Shown piece after piece: positions 1-7,861 of a stretch of DNA of 64,000 nucleotides (positions within the stretch are counted from its first letter, which is position 1; every line of letters starts with the position of its first letter). This DNA comes from Aquabacterium sp. A3. GTDB lineage: Bacteria; Pseudomonadota; Gammaproteobacteria; Burkholderiales; Burkholderiaceae_C. Under the pieces are notes generated by a model. That model was not told where the DNA came from, ran no database searches, and saw nothing but the letters and a program-made list of their open reading frames with translations. Where the stretch lies: NCBI RefSeq assembly GCF_038069945.1, contig NZ_JBBPEV010000001.1, positions 62,001-126,000 of the forward strand, written 5' to 3'. A program made the translations under genes and the position numbers.

Positions 1-78
1 CAGCCGCTTGGTCACCAGGCCTTGCGGTGCCGGGCCTGCTTCATGGGCCAGCAAATCGATCAGGGTGTCGGTTTTCAT
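1..78 (-). CDS. NrsF/DUF1109-like anti-sigma factor, N-terminal fragment
   Basis: Only the first 26 codons lie in the window; the gene continues past base 1. The peptide begins MKTDTLIDLLAHEAG, which resembles the cytoplasmic N-terminus of DUF1109 (NrsF-type) proteins, polytopic membrane anti-sigma factors that hold SigF-type ECF sigma factors. The start codon overlaps the stop of the sigma factor gene (ATGA at 75-78) and a GGAGG ribosome site lies 6 nt upstream, so the two are translationally coupled. Assignment rests on the short N-terminus plus the canonical sigma/anti-sigma arrangement; the membrane part cannot be seen. Confidence 0.75.
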   Translation of the reverse strand, partial: MKTDTLIDLLAHEAGPAPQGLVTKRL

Positions 79-650
79 GCGGTACCTCCAGCGTGGCGAC
101 GCACCAGTTCGGCCAGGCGCTTCAACCCACGGTGCACCTGTACCTTGATGGCTGATTCAGAAGCGCCTGTGCTGGCTGCCGCTTCAGCCACCGACAAACC
201 TTCCAGCTTGGTCAGCACAATCGCCTGACGTTGAGCCTCGGGCAGGTCGTTCAGCAGCACGGCCAGATCGCGGCGGGCACCGCCGTCGTCGGGCTCGCAC
301 GCCAGCAGGGCCTCGTCCACGTCCTCAATGGCATCGTGCCAGGCATCACGACGACCACGACGGCGCCATGCATCCACCAGTTTGTGGCGTGCGATCGCCA
401 CCGCCCACGCGCTGACAGGCAGGCTGGGGTCGTAGGTGCCCCGTTGCAGGTGCAAGGCCAGCAGGGTTTCTTGCACCAGGTCTTCCACTTCGTCGGGTTG
501 TGCCGACAGGCGCCGTCTCAGGTAGGCGCGCAGCCTGCCGGCCAGCAGGGACAGACTCTGCCGGTAAGCGGCCTCATCACCATCTTGGGCGCGCAGCCAG
601 AGGGGCTTGAGGGTTTGTTCAAGGTCGCCATGAGCGGCATTGACGGGCAT
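75..650 (-). CDS. ECF-type RNA polymerase sigma factor, SigF-like
   Basis: A sigma-70 family protein of 191 residues with only regions 2 and 4. Region 2 contains the DLVQETLLALH core and the YDP...W segment; region 4 is the C-terminal helix-turn-helix with SVAEAA...SESAIKVQVHRGLKRL. It directs RNA polymerase to stress promoters and is probably held inactive by the overlapping NrsF-like gene. The start at 650 gives the usual family length but has no obvious ribosome site; in-frame ATGs at 755/758 have a GGGAGAGG upstream and would add about 35 atypical residues. It is the second gene after the DoxX gene, and the shared upstream region carries a SigF-type promoter, implying autoregulation. Confidence 0.85.
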   Translation of the reverse strand: MPVNAAHGDLEQTLKPLWLRAQDGDEAAYRQSLSLLAGRLRAYLRRRLSAQPDEVEDLVQETLLALHLQRGTYDPSLPVSAWAVAIARHKLVDAWRRRGRRDAWHDAIEDVDEALLACEPDDGGARRDLAVLLNDLPEAQRQAIVLTKLEGLSVAEAAASTGASESAIKVQVHRGLKRLAELVRRHAGGTA

Positions 651-796
651 GTGGGGCGTGATCGGCGTGACGCAGACGGAGTGCGCAGAGCTCGGGGGCA
701 TCAGCGCCAAGCCAGGCGCCTGTGGCGAGGATGCGAAGCTGAATGTGCCGAGCATCATGCCTGAAATCGCCTCTCCCATCGATCGACCCCACGCGC

Positions 797-1159
797 TCAC
801 GCCTTGGCCGTCATGACTGGAACCTGGCCGGCGCCGAGGGTGGAAAACCCATGCCAGGTGCGCCACACCGACAAGCCAAGGATGGTCGAGGCCACGGCCA
901 GCATGCCCCATTCGGCATGAAGGAGGTGCGTGCCCACGGCACCCACCATGACCATGCTCAGCCCGGCAGAGGCCCACGCCGACCAGCGTTTCCACCACAG
1001 GGCCAGGCCACCGGCCACCTCGGCCGCACCAGTCGCATACATGAACCACAGGGCATAGCCCCAGCGCTCAAAAGCCTGAATCTCGAAGTCCAGTCCAGCC
1101 AGCTTGGCGCCACCGGACAGCACAAAGATCAACGACAGCACAGCAGTGAGGTAGGTCAT
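797..1159 (-). CDS. DoxX family membrane protein
   Basis: A small integral membrane protein of 120 residues with about four hydrophobic helices and the DoxX-like opening (SLIFVLSGGAKLAG, residues about 9-22) and a central GAAEVAGGLALW. DoxX proteins accompany thiol/redox and metal-stress functions in many bacteria; the biochemical role here is unknown. It is the first gene of the minus-strand unit DoxX - sigma factor - NrsF. A TGGAG ribosome site lies about 9 nt before the ATG. A SigF-type promoter (1217-1242) lies about 60 bp upstream, so it is the likely direct target of the sigma factor encoded next to it. Confidence 0.85.
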   Translation of the reverse strand: MTYLTAVLSLIFVLSGGAKLAGLDFEIQAFERWGYALWFMYATGAAEVAGGLALWWKRWSAWASAGLSMVMVGAVGTHLLHAEWGMLAVASTILGLSVWRTWHGFSTLGAGQVPVMTAKA

Positions 1160-1216
1160 GGTGGATCACTCCAGTTGAGAAAAAGACGAGCGCCTGCGTC
1201 GGCCCATGTCTGTTGA

Positions 1217-1242
1217 TTCGCACGGCGGCAGACGGTGGTTAC
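1217..1242 (-). promoter_or_regulatory. ECF (SigF-type) promoter for DoxX-sigma-NrsF
   Basis: On the minus strand the sequence reads GTAACC, 16 bases, then CGAA. This equals the GTAACC-N16-CGAA element known for Caulobacter SigF. It lies about 60 bp before the DoxX start. A matching element faces the other way at 1274-1299. The match is seen directly; use by this particular sigma factor is inferred. Confidence 0.75.
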
Positions 1243-1273
1243 ACAAGCGGCGAAAAAAAAGATGCGTGTCGCT

Positions 1274-1299
1274 GTAACCAATGTGCTCCGCCGTGCGTA
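1274..1299 (+). promoter_or_regulatory. ECF (SigF-type) promoter for thioredoxin-ccdA
   Basis: The plus strand reads GTAACC (1274-1279), a 16-base spacer, then CGTA (1296-1299), 48 bp before the thioredoxin ATG. The hexamer and spacing equal those of the opposing promoter at 1217-1242, and the last spacer bases (CCGCCGTG) are also the same. It probably puts the exported thioredoxin and CcdA-like genes in the same regulon. Confidence 0.7.
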
Positions 1300-1347
1300 T
1301 GGGTTGATATCAGTTGTTTTTTCGTCCACAGCCAAAGGAGCGCTCTC

Positions 1348-1737
1348 ATGATCCGTCGCACGTTCTCTGCCTTGCTGGCCACCGCTTTCCTGACCTTGGG
1401 TGCTGCATCGCATGCGCTGGAGGTTCAGCCTTACAACGCCACGGCACTCGCGGGCTTGCAAAACGCGGGCAAGCCCGTGGCAGTGCACTTCCATGCCGAC
1501 TGGTGTCCCACGTGCGTCAAACAGGCGCAGTCGCTGGAGCAGTTGAAGGCCCGTGACCAACTCAAAGGCATGACCGTGCTGGTGGCCGATTACGACAAAG
1601 AGAAAGATCTCAAACGGCAGTACAAGGTGCGTTCGCAGTCGGTGTTGATCGTCTTCAAGGGCGATCAAGAGGTGGCCCGCCTGGGTGGTCAAACCCAGCC
1701 CGAGCCCATCGCCCAGGCCCTGGCCAAGGCCCTGTGA
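1348..1737 (+). CDS. exported thioredoxin-fold protein
   Basis: A 129-residue protein with a clear Sec signal peptide (MIRRTFSALLATAFLTLGAA, cleavage near SHA) followed by a thioredoxin fold. The active site is WCPTC at about residues 50-54, within the segment HFHADWCPTCVKQ. It should act in the periplasm as a thiol reductase, probably fed electrons by the CcdA-like protein encoded 31 bp downstream. Start chosen at 1348 because AAAGGAG lies 7 nt upstream; longer frames from 1213 would run through the promoter. Together with its neighbour it resembles a split DsbD (thiol end plus membrane relay). Confidence 0.88.
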   Translation: MIRRTFSALLATAFLTLGAASHALEVQPYNATALAGLQNAGKPVAVHFHADWCPTCVKQAQSLEQLKARDQLKGMTVLVADYDKEKDLKRQYKVRSQSVLIVFKGDQEVARLGGQTQPEPIAQALAKAL

Positions 1738-1768
1738 TCACCGCGCCACCCTCAGCACATCACGCCCC

Positions 1769-2494
1769 ATGATCTCTGTCACCGACATCGGCCTGGCCTG
1801 GGTGGCCGGCAGCCTCACCACGCTCAACCCCTGTGTGTTCCCGCTTTTGCCCTTGGTGCTGGGCGGGGCCGTGCAAGAAAATCGCCTGGCACCCGTGGCC
1901 ATGGGCGCGGGCATGGTGACGGCGTTTGCGCTGCTGGGCCTGCTGGTGGGCGTGGCGGGTGACGCCCTGGGGCTGGACCCGGATCACATCCGCATGGCCG
2001 GTGCGGTGCTGTTGATCTGCTTTGGTGTGGTGATGCTGGTGCCGTGGTTGAACGAGCGCTTCACCAACCTCATGGCCCCGGTGGCCTCAGGGGCCAATCA
2101 GGCTTCGTCGCGCTTCAACGCGGGCTCCTTGGGTGGGGCGTTTGCGGTGGGCGGTTTGTTGGGCATGGTCTGGAGCCCCTGCTCGGGCCCCATGCTGGCC
2201 AGCGCCCTGACCATCGTGGCCACTGAGGGCGGTGCCTTGCGTGGCACGCTGGTGCTGGGCACCTTCGGCCTGGGGGCGGCCACCGTGCTGGTGGCGGCCG
2301 CCTATGCCTCACGCGCTGGATTTGGTCGCGTGCGCGGATGGGTGATGACGCACATGGATCGGGTCAAGCGCGGGTTCGGTGTGCTGGTGCTGCTGCTGGG
2401 CCTGGCCATACTGGCCGGGGGTGACAAGTGGCTGGAGGCCCGCTTGCTTCCCCTGATGCCCTCGGGCTGGATTGACCTCACCACGCGGTTCTGA
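1769..2494 (+). CDS. CcdA/DsbD-type thiol-transporting membrane protein
   Basis: A 241-residue polytopic membrane protein of the CcdA (DsbD transmembrane) family, with about six helices. The two hallmark cysteine motifs are visible: LNPCVFPLLP near residue 24 and WSPCSGP near residue 135. Such proteins pass electrons from cytoplasmic thioredoxin across the inner membrane to periplasmic thiol proteins; the obvious partner is the exported thioredoxin just upstream. The ATG at 1769 begins the family-like N-terminus MISVTDIGLAWVAGSLTTLNP; the open frame upstream overlaps the thioredoxin end and is unlikely to be used. The pair probably shares one transcript from the ECF promoter at 1274-1299. Confidence 0.88.
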   Translation: MISVTDIGLAWVAGSLTTLNPCVFPLLPLVLGGAVQENRLAPVAMGAGMVTAFALLGLLVGVAGDALGLDPDHIRMAGAVLLICFGVVMLVPWLNERFTNLMAPVASGANQASSRFNAGSLGGAFAVGGLLGMVWSPCSGPMLASALTIVATEGGALRGTLVLGTFGLGAATVLVAAAYASRAGFGRVRGWVMTHMDRVKRGFGVLVLLLGLAILAGGDKWLEARLLPLMPSGWIDLTTRF

Positions 2495-2511
2495 GCCAGC
2501 AGGCACCAACA

Positions 2512-2910
2512 TCACATGGCAAACCAGCCCAACACATCCTTGTGGCGCGCCATGCCATACATGTGGGCATAGCACAGCAGGGCCGCCACAAAGGCCAAGG
2601 CCTTGCCTGATCGGGTGGGAGCGCGCTTCAGCGCGAACACGCCCAACACCACGTAGGCCACCAGCAGCACCAGTTTGAGTTGCAACCAGGGCGTGTTCAG
2701 CATGCTGAACTGCATGGCCGCCAACAAGGCCACGGCGGTGGCCAGCAGCAGGGTGTCGATCACCATGCTGCCGATGCGCGGCAGCTTGTGCATGGGCCAC
2801 CGCATACCTGCCAGCACGCCCAAGCCTCGAACGGTGAACACCATGATGGTGAGCATGGCAAATCCAGCGTGGCTGGCCTTGAGTTTGGGGTAGATCTCCA
2901 GCAAGGTCAT
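2512..2910 (-). CDS. SirB2-family membrane protein
   Basis: A 132-residue protein with four predicted membrane helices, matching the SirB family in size and pattern (N-terminal YPKLKASHAGFAMLTI, RGLGVL, central HKLPRIGSMVIDTLLL, C-terminal AKxK-type loop and YAHMYG). SirB proteins were named as regulators of invasion genes in Salmonella, but in most bacteria the function is unknown. It converges with the CcdA-like gene (17 bp between stops). No promoter was recognised. Confidence 0.8.
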   Translation of the reverse strand: MTLLEIYPKLKASHAGFAMLTIMVFTVRGLGVLAGMRWPMHKLPRIGSMVIDTLLLATAVALLAAMQFSMLNTPWLQLKLVLLVAYVVLGVFALKRAPTRSGKALAFVAALLCYAHMYGMARHKDVLGWFAM

Positions 2911-2958
2911 GTTGAGTGTGGTTGAGTTTCAAAGGTAGATGATCAAGGCGAAGCGTGC

Positions 2959-3453
2959 TCACAACCAGCGGCGAGTCGACTGCATGTAGTGGGCATAAGG
3001 CTCACCAAACAACCCAAGCAGCGCTTGCTCTTCGGGTTGGATCTGAAACCGGGTGATGTAGGCCATGAAAGCCACCGGCCCCAGCAGGGTCAGCGGCTTG
3101 TCCAGGTACAGCGCCCAGGCCAGAAGGTTCAGGGCCAAGCCCACGTACATCGGGTTGCGCGTGATGCGGTACACCCCGCGCGTCACCAGTTGGCTGGCCC
3201 GTGCGGGGCTCAAGGGGTTGACGGTGGTCTTGAAACGCCAGAACTCGTACAGCCCCGCCAGATCAAAACCCAGCCCCATCGCCAGGGCCGGCAGCGCCAT
3301 CCAGTGCACCCACGATGGCCAGACCAGCGCATCTGCGCCGGCGTCTGGCAGCCACCACATCAGGGCGGCCACCAGCAAGGCCACCACCGGTGGCGGCACT
3401 CGGTTGTTGAGGAACGACATGGACAGGCGCACGAAGGTTGAGTGGTCATGCAT
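2959..3453 (-). CDS. isoprenylcysteine carboxyl methyltransferase-like membrane protein
   Basis: A protein of about 164 residues with several membrane helices and the conserved C-terminal core of the ICMT/PEMT family: TRGVYRITRNPMYVG, then an internal membrane segment, then QIQPEEQALLGLFGEPYAHYMQSTRRW. The E-E and R-x-P-Y residues bind S-adenosylmethionine in the family. In bacteria without prenylated proteins these enzymes methylate unknown, probably lipidic, substrates. The start is unsure: ATG at 3453 or 3420 and TTG at 3465 are possible, none with a good ribosome site. It diverges from tadA across about 50 bp. Confidence 0.8.
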   Translation of the reverse strand: MHDHSTFVRLSMSFLNNRVPPPVVALLVAALMWWLPDAGADALVWPSWVHWMALPALAMGLGFDLAGLYEFWRFKTTVNPLSPARASQLVTRGVYRITRNPMYVGLALNLLAWALYLDKPLTLLGPVAFMAYITRFQIQPEEQALLGLFGEPYAHYMQSTRRWL

Positions 3454-3493
3454 GCTAGCGCACAAGGGGATGCCTCTGCCTGCCTCGGGCTAA

Positions 3494-4143
<650 letters not shown>

Positions 4144-4617
4144 TCAACGCCTGCGGCGGGCAGGGTGGGGCGTCTTCACCGCCTTGGGAGGCAAACCCAG
4201 GGCCGATCGGGCCAGAGCATCGGCCTGCGCATTGCGGTGTCGTGGCACCCATTGCAAGCCCCGCGCTTGATGCAACGTCATCAGCTGTTGAGCCTCTTGG
4301 ATCAAAGCCTGTAGCCGCAGCACCTTGCGCGTGTCTGATGTGTTCATCAGCGCCACCAACACCGTACTGTCGGTGTATAGCTGTACCTGCGTGGCCCCGT
4401 GGCTGGCCGCCCAGGGCAGTGCCTCCATCAAAGCGCGCAGTTCGGCTTCGTTGTTGCAACCCGTGCCGGGCAACATCATGGACAAGGTGTGCACCTGCCC
4501 ATCGGGGCCGCACAGCCATGCGCCCACGGCCATGCGGCCGGGGTTGGGCGCAGCGCCGCCATCAATGTGCAGGCGCCAGCCATGAAAAAAGGGCCCGAGG
4601 GCCCCTTGATCAGGCAT
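4144..4617 (-). CDS. RNase H-fold ribonuclease (RNase HI-like)
   Basis: A 157-residue RNase H-superfamily protein. The four acidic residues that bind two metal ions are visible: D19 (HIDGGAAPNPG), E57 (NNEAEL), D83 (YTDST) and D133 (NAQADAL). It would cleave RNA in RNA-DNA hybrids; the sequence is closer to the short RnhA-like paralogues than to classical RnhA, so the true substrate is open. The ATG lies 3 nt after the ETF-QO stop without a ribosome site, suggesting coupling. The first dozen codons overlap an intrinsic-terminator-like hairpin (4585-4607); no alternative in-frame start precedes the DG motif. Confidence 0.85.
   Translation of the reverse strand: MPDQGALGPFFHGWRLHIDGGAAPNPGRMAVGAWLCGPDGQVHTLSMMLPGTGCNNEAELRALMEALPWAASHGATQVQLYTDSTVLVALMNTSDTRKVLRLQALIQEAQQLMTLHQARGLQWVPRHRNAQADALARSALGLPPKAVKTPHPARRRR
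4585..4607 (-). terminator. intrinsic terminator after ETF-QO, inside the next gene
   Basis: Read on the minus strand: a GC-rich stem (AAGGGGCCC / GGGCCCTT, tiny loop) followed by six T residues. It lies 13-35 nt downstream of the ETF-QO stop codon but within codons 4-11 of the RNase H-like gene, so it may limit that gene's expression. Confidence 0.7.
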
Positions 4618-4620
4618 GGA

Positions 4621-6306
4621 TCACATGCCAGCGTAGTTCGGGCCACCGCCGCCTTCGGGCGTCACCCACACGATGTTCTGGGTCGGGTCCTTGATGTCGC
4701 AGGTCTTGCAGTGCACGCAGTTCTGCGCGTTGATCACCAGCTTGTCCTGGTTGTCATCGGTCTTCACGAACTCGTACACACCGGCCGGGCAATAGCGCGA
4801 CTCGGGGCCGGCAAACTTGGCCAGGTTGGTCTGCACAGGCACCGATGCGTTCTTCAGCGTCAGGTGGGCCGGCTGGTGCTCATTGTGGTTGGTGTTCGAG
4901 ACGAACACCGAGCTCAGGCGGTCAAACGTGATCTTGCCATCGGGCTTGGGGTAGTCGATCTTGGCGCACTGTGCTGCGGGCAGCAGGCGGGTGTGATCGG
5001 CTTCGGTGCGGTGGATGGTCCACGGGGCCACCTTCATGCCCAGGCGCGGCAACAGCCACTGCTCGATGCCGGTCATCAGCATGCCCACGTACATGCCCTT
5101 CTTGAACCACTGCTTGAAGTTCTTCGAGGTGTCGAGCTCTTCCTTCAGCCAGCTCTTGTCGAACGAGGTGGCGTAAGCCGTCAGCTCGTCGTTCTGGCGG
5201 CCAGCGTTCAGGGCCTCGAAGATGGCTTCGGCACACAGCATGCCGGTCTTCATGGCGGCGTGCGAACCCTTGATGCGGGCGGCGTTCAGGAAGCCGGCGT
5301 CGCAACCCACCAGGGCGCCACCGGGGAACACGAACTTGGGCAGCGACAGGATGCCACCGGCCGTGATGGCGCGGGCACCGTAGCTCAGGCGCTTGCCGCC
5401 TTCCAGATACTGTTTGATGCTGGGGTGCGTCTTCCAGCGCTGCATTTCTTCAAACGGGCTCAGCCAGGGGTTCTGGTAGTCCAGACCGGTCACAAAGCCC
5501 AAGGTCACCTTGTTGTCTTCCAGGTGATACAAGAAGCCGCCGCCGTAGGTTTGCGTGTCCATGGGCCAACCGGCGGTGTGCACCACCAGGCCAGGCTTGG
5601 CCTTGGCCGGGTCGATTTCCCACGATTCTTTGATGCCGATGGCGTAGCTTTGCGGGTCTTTGCCCTGGTCCAGCTTGAACTTGGCGATCAGCTGTTTGCC
5701 CAGGTGGCCACGCGCGCCTTCGGCGAAGATGGTGTACTTGCCCAGCAGTTCCATGCCCAGCTGGAAGTCGCCCGTGGGCTCGCCTGACTTGTCGATGCCC
5801 AGGTTGCCCGTGGCGATGCCTTTGACCGAGCCGTCGTCGTTGTACAGCACCTCGGCAGCCGCAAAGCCGGGGAAGATTTCCACGCCCAGGGCCTCGGCCT
5901 GCTGGCCCAGCCAACGCACCACGCTGCCCAGGCTGATGACGTAGTTGCCTTCGTTGTGGAAGTTGTTGGGAATCAGGGCCTGCGGCGTGGCCATGGCGCC
6001 GGTTTCAGTCAGCACCAGCACTTCGTCGGCGGTGACGGGCTGGTTCAGCGGTGCGCCGAGCTCTTTCCAGTTGGGGAACAGCTCGTTCATGGAGATCGGG
6101 TCCATCACGGCGCCCGACAAAATGTGCGCGCCTGGCTCGGAACCCTTCTCCAGCACCACCACCGAGATTTCTTTGCCAGCTTTTTCAGCCAGTTGCTTGA
6201 GCTTGATGGCGGTGGACAGACCAGCGGGACCGGCGCCAACGATCACGACGTCGTATTCCATCGACTCGCGGGGGCCAAACTGCTCAAGGATTTCCTGGGG
6301 CGTCAT
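4621..6306 (-). CDS. electron transfer flavoprotein-ubiquinone oxidoreductase
   Basis: Moves electrons from reduced ETF (fed by acyl-CoA and other dehydrogenases) to the ubiquinone pool at the inner membrane. The 561 residues match the ETF-QO family. The FAD-binding Rossmann motif is VVIVGAGPAGLSTA near residues 20-33. The C-terminal 4Fe-4S domain has RYCPAGVYE followed by NCVHCKTCDIKDP, giving four cysteine ligands. Start at 6306 (MTPQEILEQF) because AGAAGGA lies about 7 nt upstream; the frame is open to 6330 without support. It is followed by the coupled RNase H-like gene and diverges from the SDR gene. Confidence 0.95.
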   Translation of the reverse strand: MTPQEILEQFGPRESMEYDVVIVGAGPAGLSTAIKLKQLAEKAGKEISVVVLEKGSEPGAHILSGAVMDPISMNELFPNWKELGAPLNQPVTADEVLVLTETGAMATPQALIPNNFHNEGNYVISLGSVVRWLGQQAEALGVEIFPGFAAAEVLYNDDGSVKGIATGNLGIDKSGEPTGDFQLGMELLGKYTIFAEGARGHLGKQLIAKFKLDQGKDPQSYAIGIKESWEIDPAKAKPGLVVHTAGWPMDTQTYGGGFLYHLEDNKVTLGFVTGLDYQNPWLSPFEEMQRWKTHPSIKQYLEGGKRLSYGARAITAGGILSLPKFVFPGGALVGCDAGFLNAARIKGSHAAMKTGMLCAEAIFEALNAGRQNDELTAYATSFDKSWLKEELDTSKNFKQWFKKGMYVGMLMTGIEQWLLPRLGMKVAPWTIHRTEADHTRLLPAAQCAKIDYPKPDGKITFDRLSSVFVSNTNHNEHQPAHLTLKNASVPVQTNLAKFAGPESRYCPAGVYEFVKTDDNQDKLVINAQNCVHCKTCDIKDPTQNIVWVTPEGGGGPNYAGM

Positions 6307-6544
6307 CGTGATTCCTTCTGTTCGGGGCAACAGGATTCGGGGTGTTTTGGATCAAGTCCGCGATTCTATGTCGAGGCGCGTTCAAAATCACGCAAAAAAT
6401 AGCACGACCGTTCGAAAACGGCCAGGCGCCACCCCATGCCCAGGGGGCCGATGTGGAAAACAGCGATGCCGCAGCCCCCTTCCATGCGTTTCATCAGGTG
6501 GTGTGGCCGTGCTAAGGTGCTTCGCAGTCACCTGAGGAGCATGC

Positions 6545-7330
6545 ATGAGTTACACCCTGGACCTCTCTGGCCGCGTGGCCCTGATCACTGGCGCTTCCAG
6601 CGGCCTGGGCAAGCAGTTTGCCCTGACCTTGTCCAAGGCCGGTGCCGCCGTGGTGCTGGGCGGGCGGCGCATCGAGCGCCTCAAAGACCTGCGCTCTGAG
6701 ATCGAGGCCGGCGGTGGTGATGCCCACGTGGTCGGCCTGGACGTCACCGACCTGGCCAGCATCCGTTCGGCCGTGGCCCACGCTGAAACCGAAGTCGGCC
6801 CCATCGACATCCTGATCAACAACTCGGGGGTCAGCACCACCGAGCGATTGGTGGATGTGTCTGAAGAAAGCTACGACTACGTCTTCGACACGAACACCCG
6901 CGGCGCCTTTTTCATGGCCCAGGAAGTGGCCAAGCGCATGCTGGCCCGTGCCAAGGGCGCTGCGCCGGGCACCTTCACGGGCGGGCGCATCGTCAACATC
7001 GCCTCGGCCGCCGGCTTGCGCACCCTGCCGCAGATCGGGGTGTATTGCATGAGCAAGGCCGCCGTGGTGCACATGACCAAGGCCATGGCGGGTGAATGGG
7101 GCCGCTTTGGCATCACCACCAACGCCATCTGCCCCGGCTACATCGACACCGAGATCAACCACCACCACTGGCAGACCGAGGCGGGCCAGAAACTGGTGAA
7201 CATGCTGCCCCGCAAGCGCGTGGGCCACCCGCGTGACCTGGACGCACTGCTGGTGATGCTGTGCTCTGCCGAGAGCGACTTCATCAATGGCGCGGTGATT
7301 TCGGCAGACGACGGGATGGTGGCGGGGTGA
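6545..7330 (+). CDS. short-chain dehydrogenase/reductase
   Basis: A classical SDR of 261 residues: cofactor loop TGASSGLGKQ near residues 15-24, NNSG near 91-94, catalytic S154, Y167 and K171 (Y-C-M-S-K), then the NAICPGYIDTE segment. It should oxidise or reduce a hydroxy/keto group with NAD(P); the RR pair after the glycine loop hints at NADPH. A GAGGAG ribosome site lies just upstream. Its divergence from ETF-QO and proximity to CoA-transferase and thioesterase genes suggest fatty- or hydroxy-acid metabolism, but the substrate cannot be read from sequence. Confidence 0.88.
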   Translation: MSYTLDLSGRVALITGASSGLGKQFALTLSKAGAAVVLGGRRIERLKDLRSEIEAGGGDAHVVGLDVTDLASIRSAVAHAETEVGPIDILINNSGVSTTERLVDVSEESYDYVFDTNTRGAFFMAQEVAKRMLARAKGAAPGTFTGGRIVNIASAAGLRTLPQIGVYCMSKAAVVHMTKAMAGEWGRFGITTNAICPGYIDTEINHHHWQTEAGQKLVNMLPRKRVGHPRDLDALLVMLCSAESDFINGAVISADDGMVAG

Positions 7331-7357
7331 GTTCCGGCTGAGCTTGAGGCCTGTATT

Positions 7358-7392
7358 GTTGCAATTGCACGCCCATCGTGTTGTAATTGCAT
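7358..7392 (+). promoter_or_regulatory. toxin-antitoxin promoter with overlapping operator repeats
   Basis: Two near-identical 13-mers, GTTGCAATTGCAC (7358-7370) and GTTGTAATTGCAT (7380-7392), lie 22 bp apart, two helical turns. Each holds an (almost) palindromic TGCAATTGCA core. They also contain a sigma-70 promoter: TTGCAA (7359-7364), 17-bp spacer, TGTAAT (7382-7387). Transcription would begin at about 7394, the first base of the antitoxin ATG, so the mRNA should be leaderless and repressed by antitoxin bound to both repeats. Confidence 0.7.
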
Positions 7393-7393
7393 C

Positions 7394-7861
7394 ATGATGA
7401 AGGCAGCCACCTCCACCAGAGCACGTCCCGCGCAGTTCGGCTGGGATGAGTTGCTGGACAACGTTCGGCAGCATCACGGCCTGCAGCTGAGTGCCGAACG
7501 CGCCTATCGCCTGGTGAGTCAAGGCATGCCTGCCCGCCTGGTTGACCCCATCAGCCAGACCTTGGGCATGGCCAAGGCAGATCTGGCGATCTTGATGGGG
7601 CTGGACCGATCGACCGCCACGCGCCTGTCGGCGGCAGACAAGACCGTGCCCATGCATTCGGCCGAAAGCGTGCTGCGCCTGCTGGAGCTCCACGAGTTGG
7701 CCACCGACGTGTTCGGCACCCTGGAGCAGGCCAAGGCGTGGCTCCAGCGGCCACACCCGCTGTTTGATGAGGCCGCGCCGGTGGAAGCCGCCAGGTCTTC
7801 TTATGGTGCGCAACGCGTCAAAGACATGCTGGTGAGCATCAAGTACGGCGGCGTGGTGTGA
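7394..7861 (+). CDS. MbcA/ParS/Xre-type antitoxin (DUF2384)
   Basis: A 155-residue antitoxin partner of RES toxins. The C-terminal two-thirds follow the MbcA-ParS-Xre pattern: a helical DNA-binding section (about residues 45-85, DLAILMGLDRSTATRLSAADKTV), then SAESVLRLLELHELATDVFG, KAWLQRPHPLF and the closing YGAQRVKDMLVSIKYGGVV, which inserts in the toxin active site in this family. It probably represses its own promoter. Two ATGs (7394, 7397) are possible; no ribosome site is present, in keeping with a leaderless transcript. The stop overlaps the toxin start (GTGA at 7858-7861). Confidence 0.9.
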   Translation: MMKAATSTRARPAQFGWDELLDNVRQHHGLQLSAERAYRLVSQGMPARLVDPISQTLGMAKADLAILMGLDRSTATRLSAADKTVPMHSAESVLRLLELHELATDVFGTLEQAKAWLQRPHPLFDEAAPVEAARSSYGAQRVKDMLVSIKYGGVV

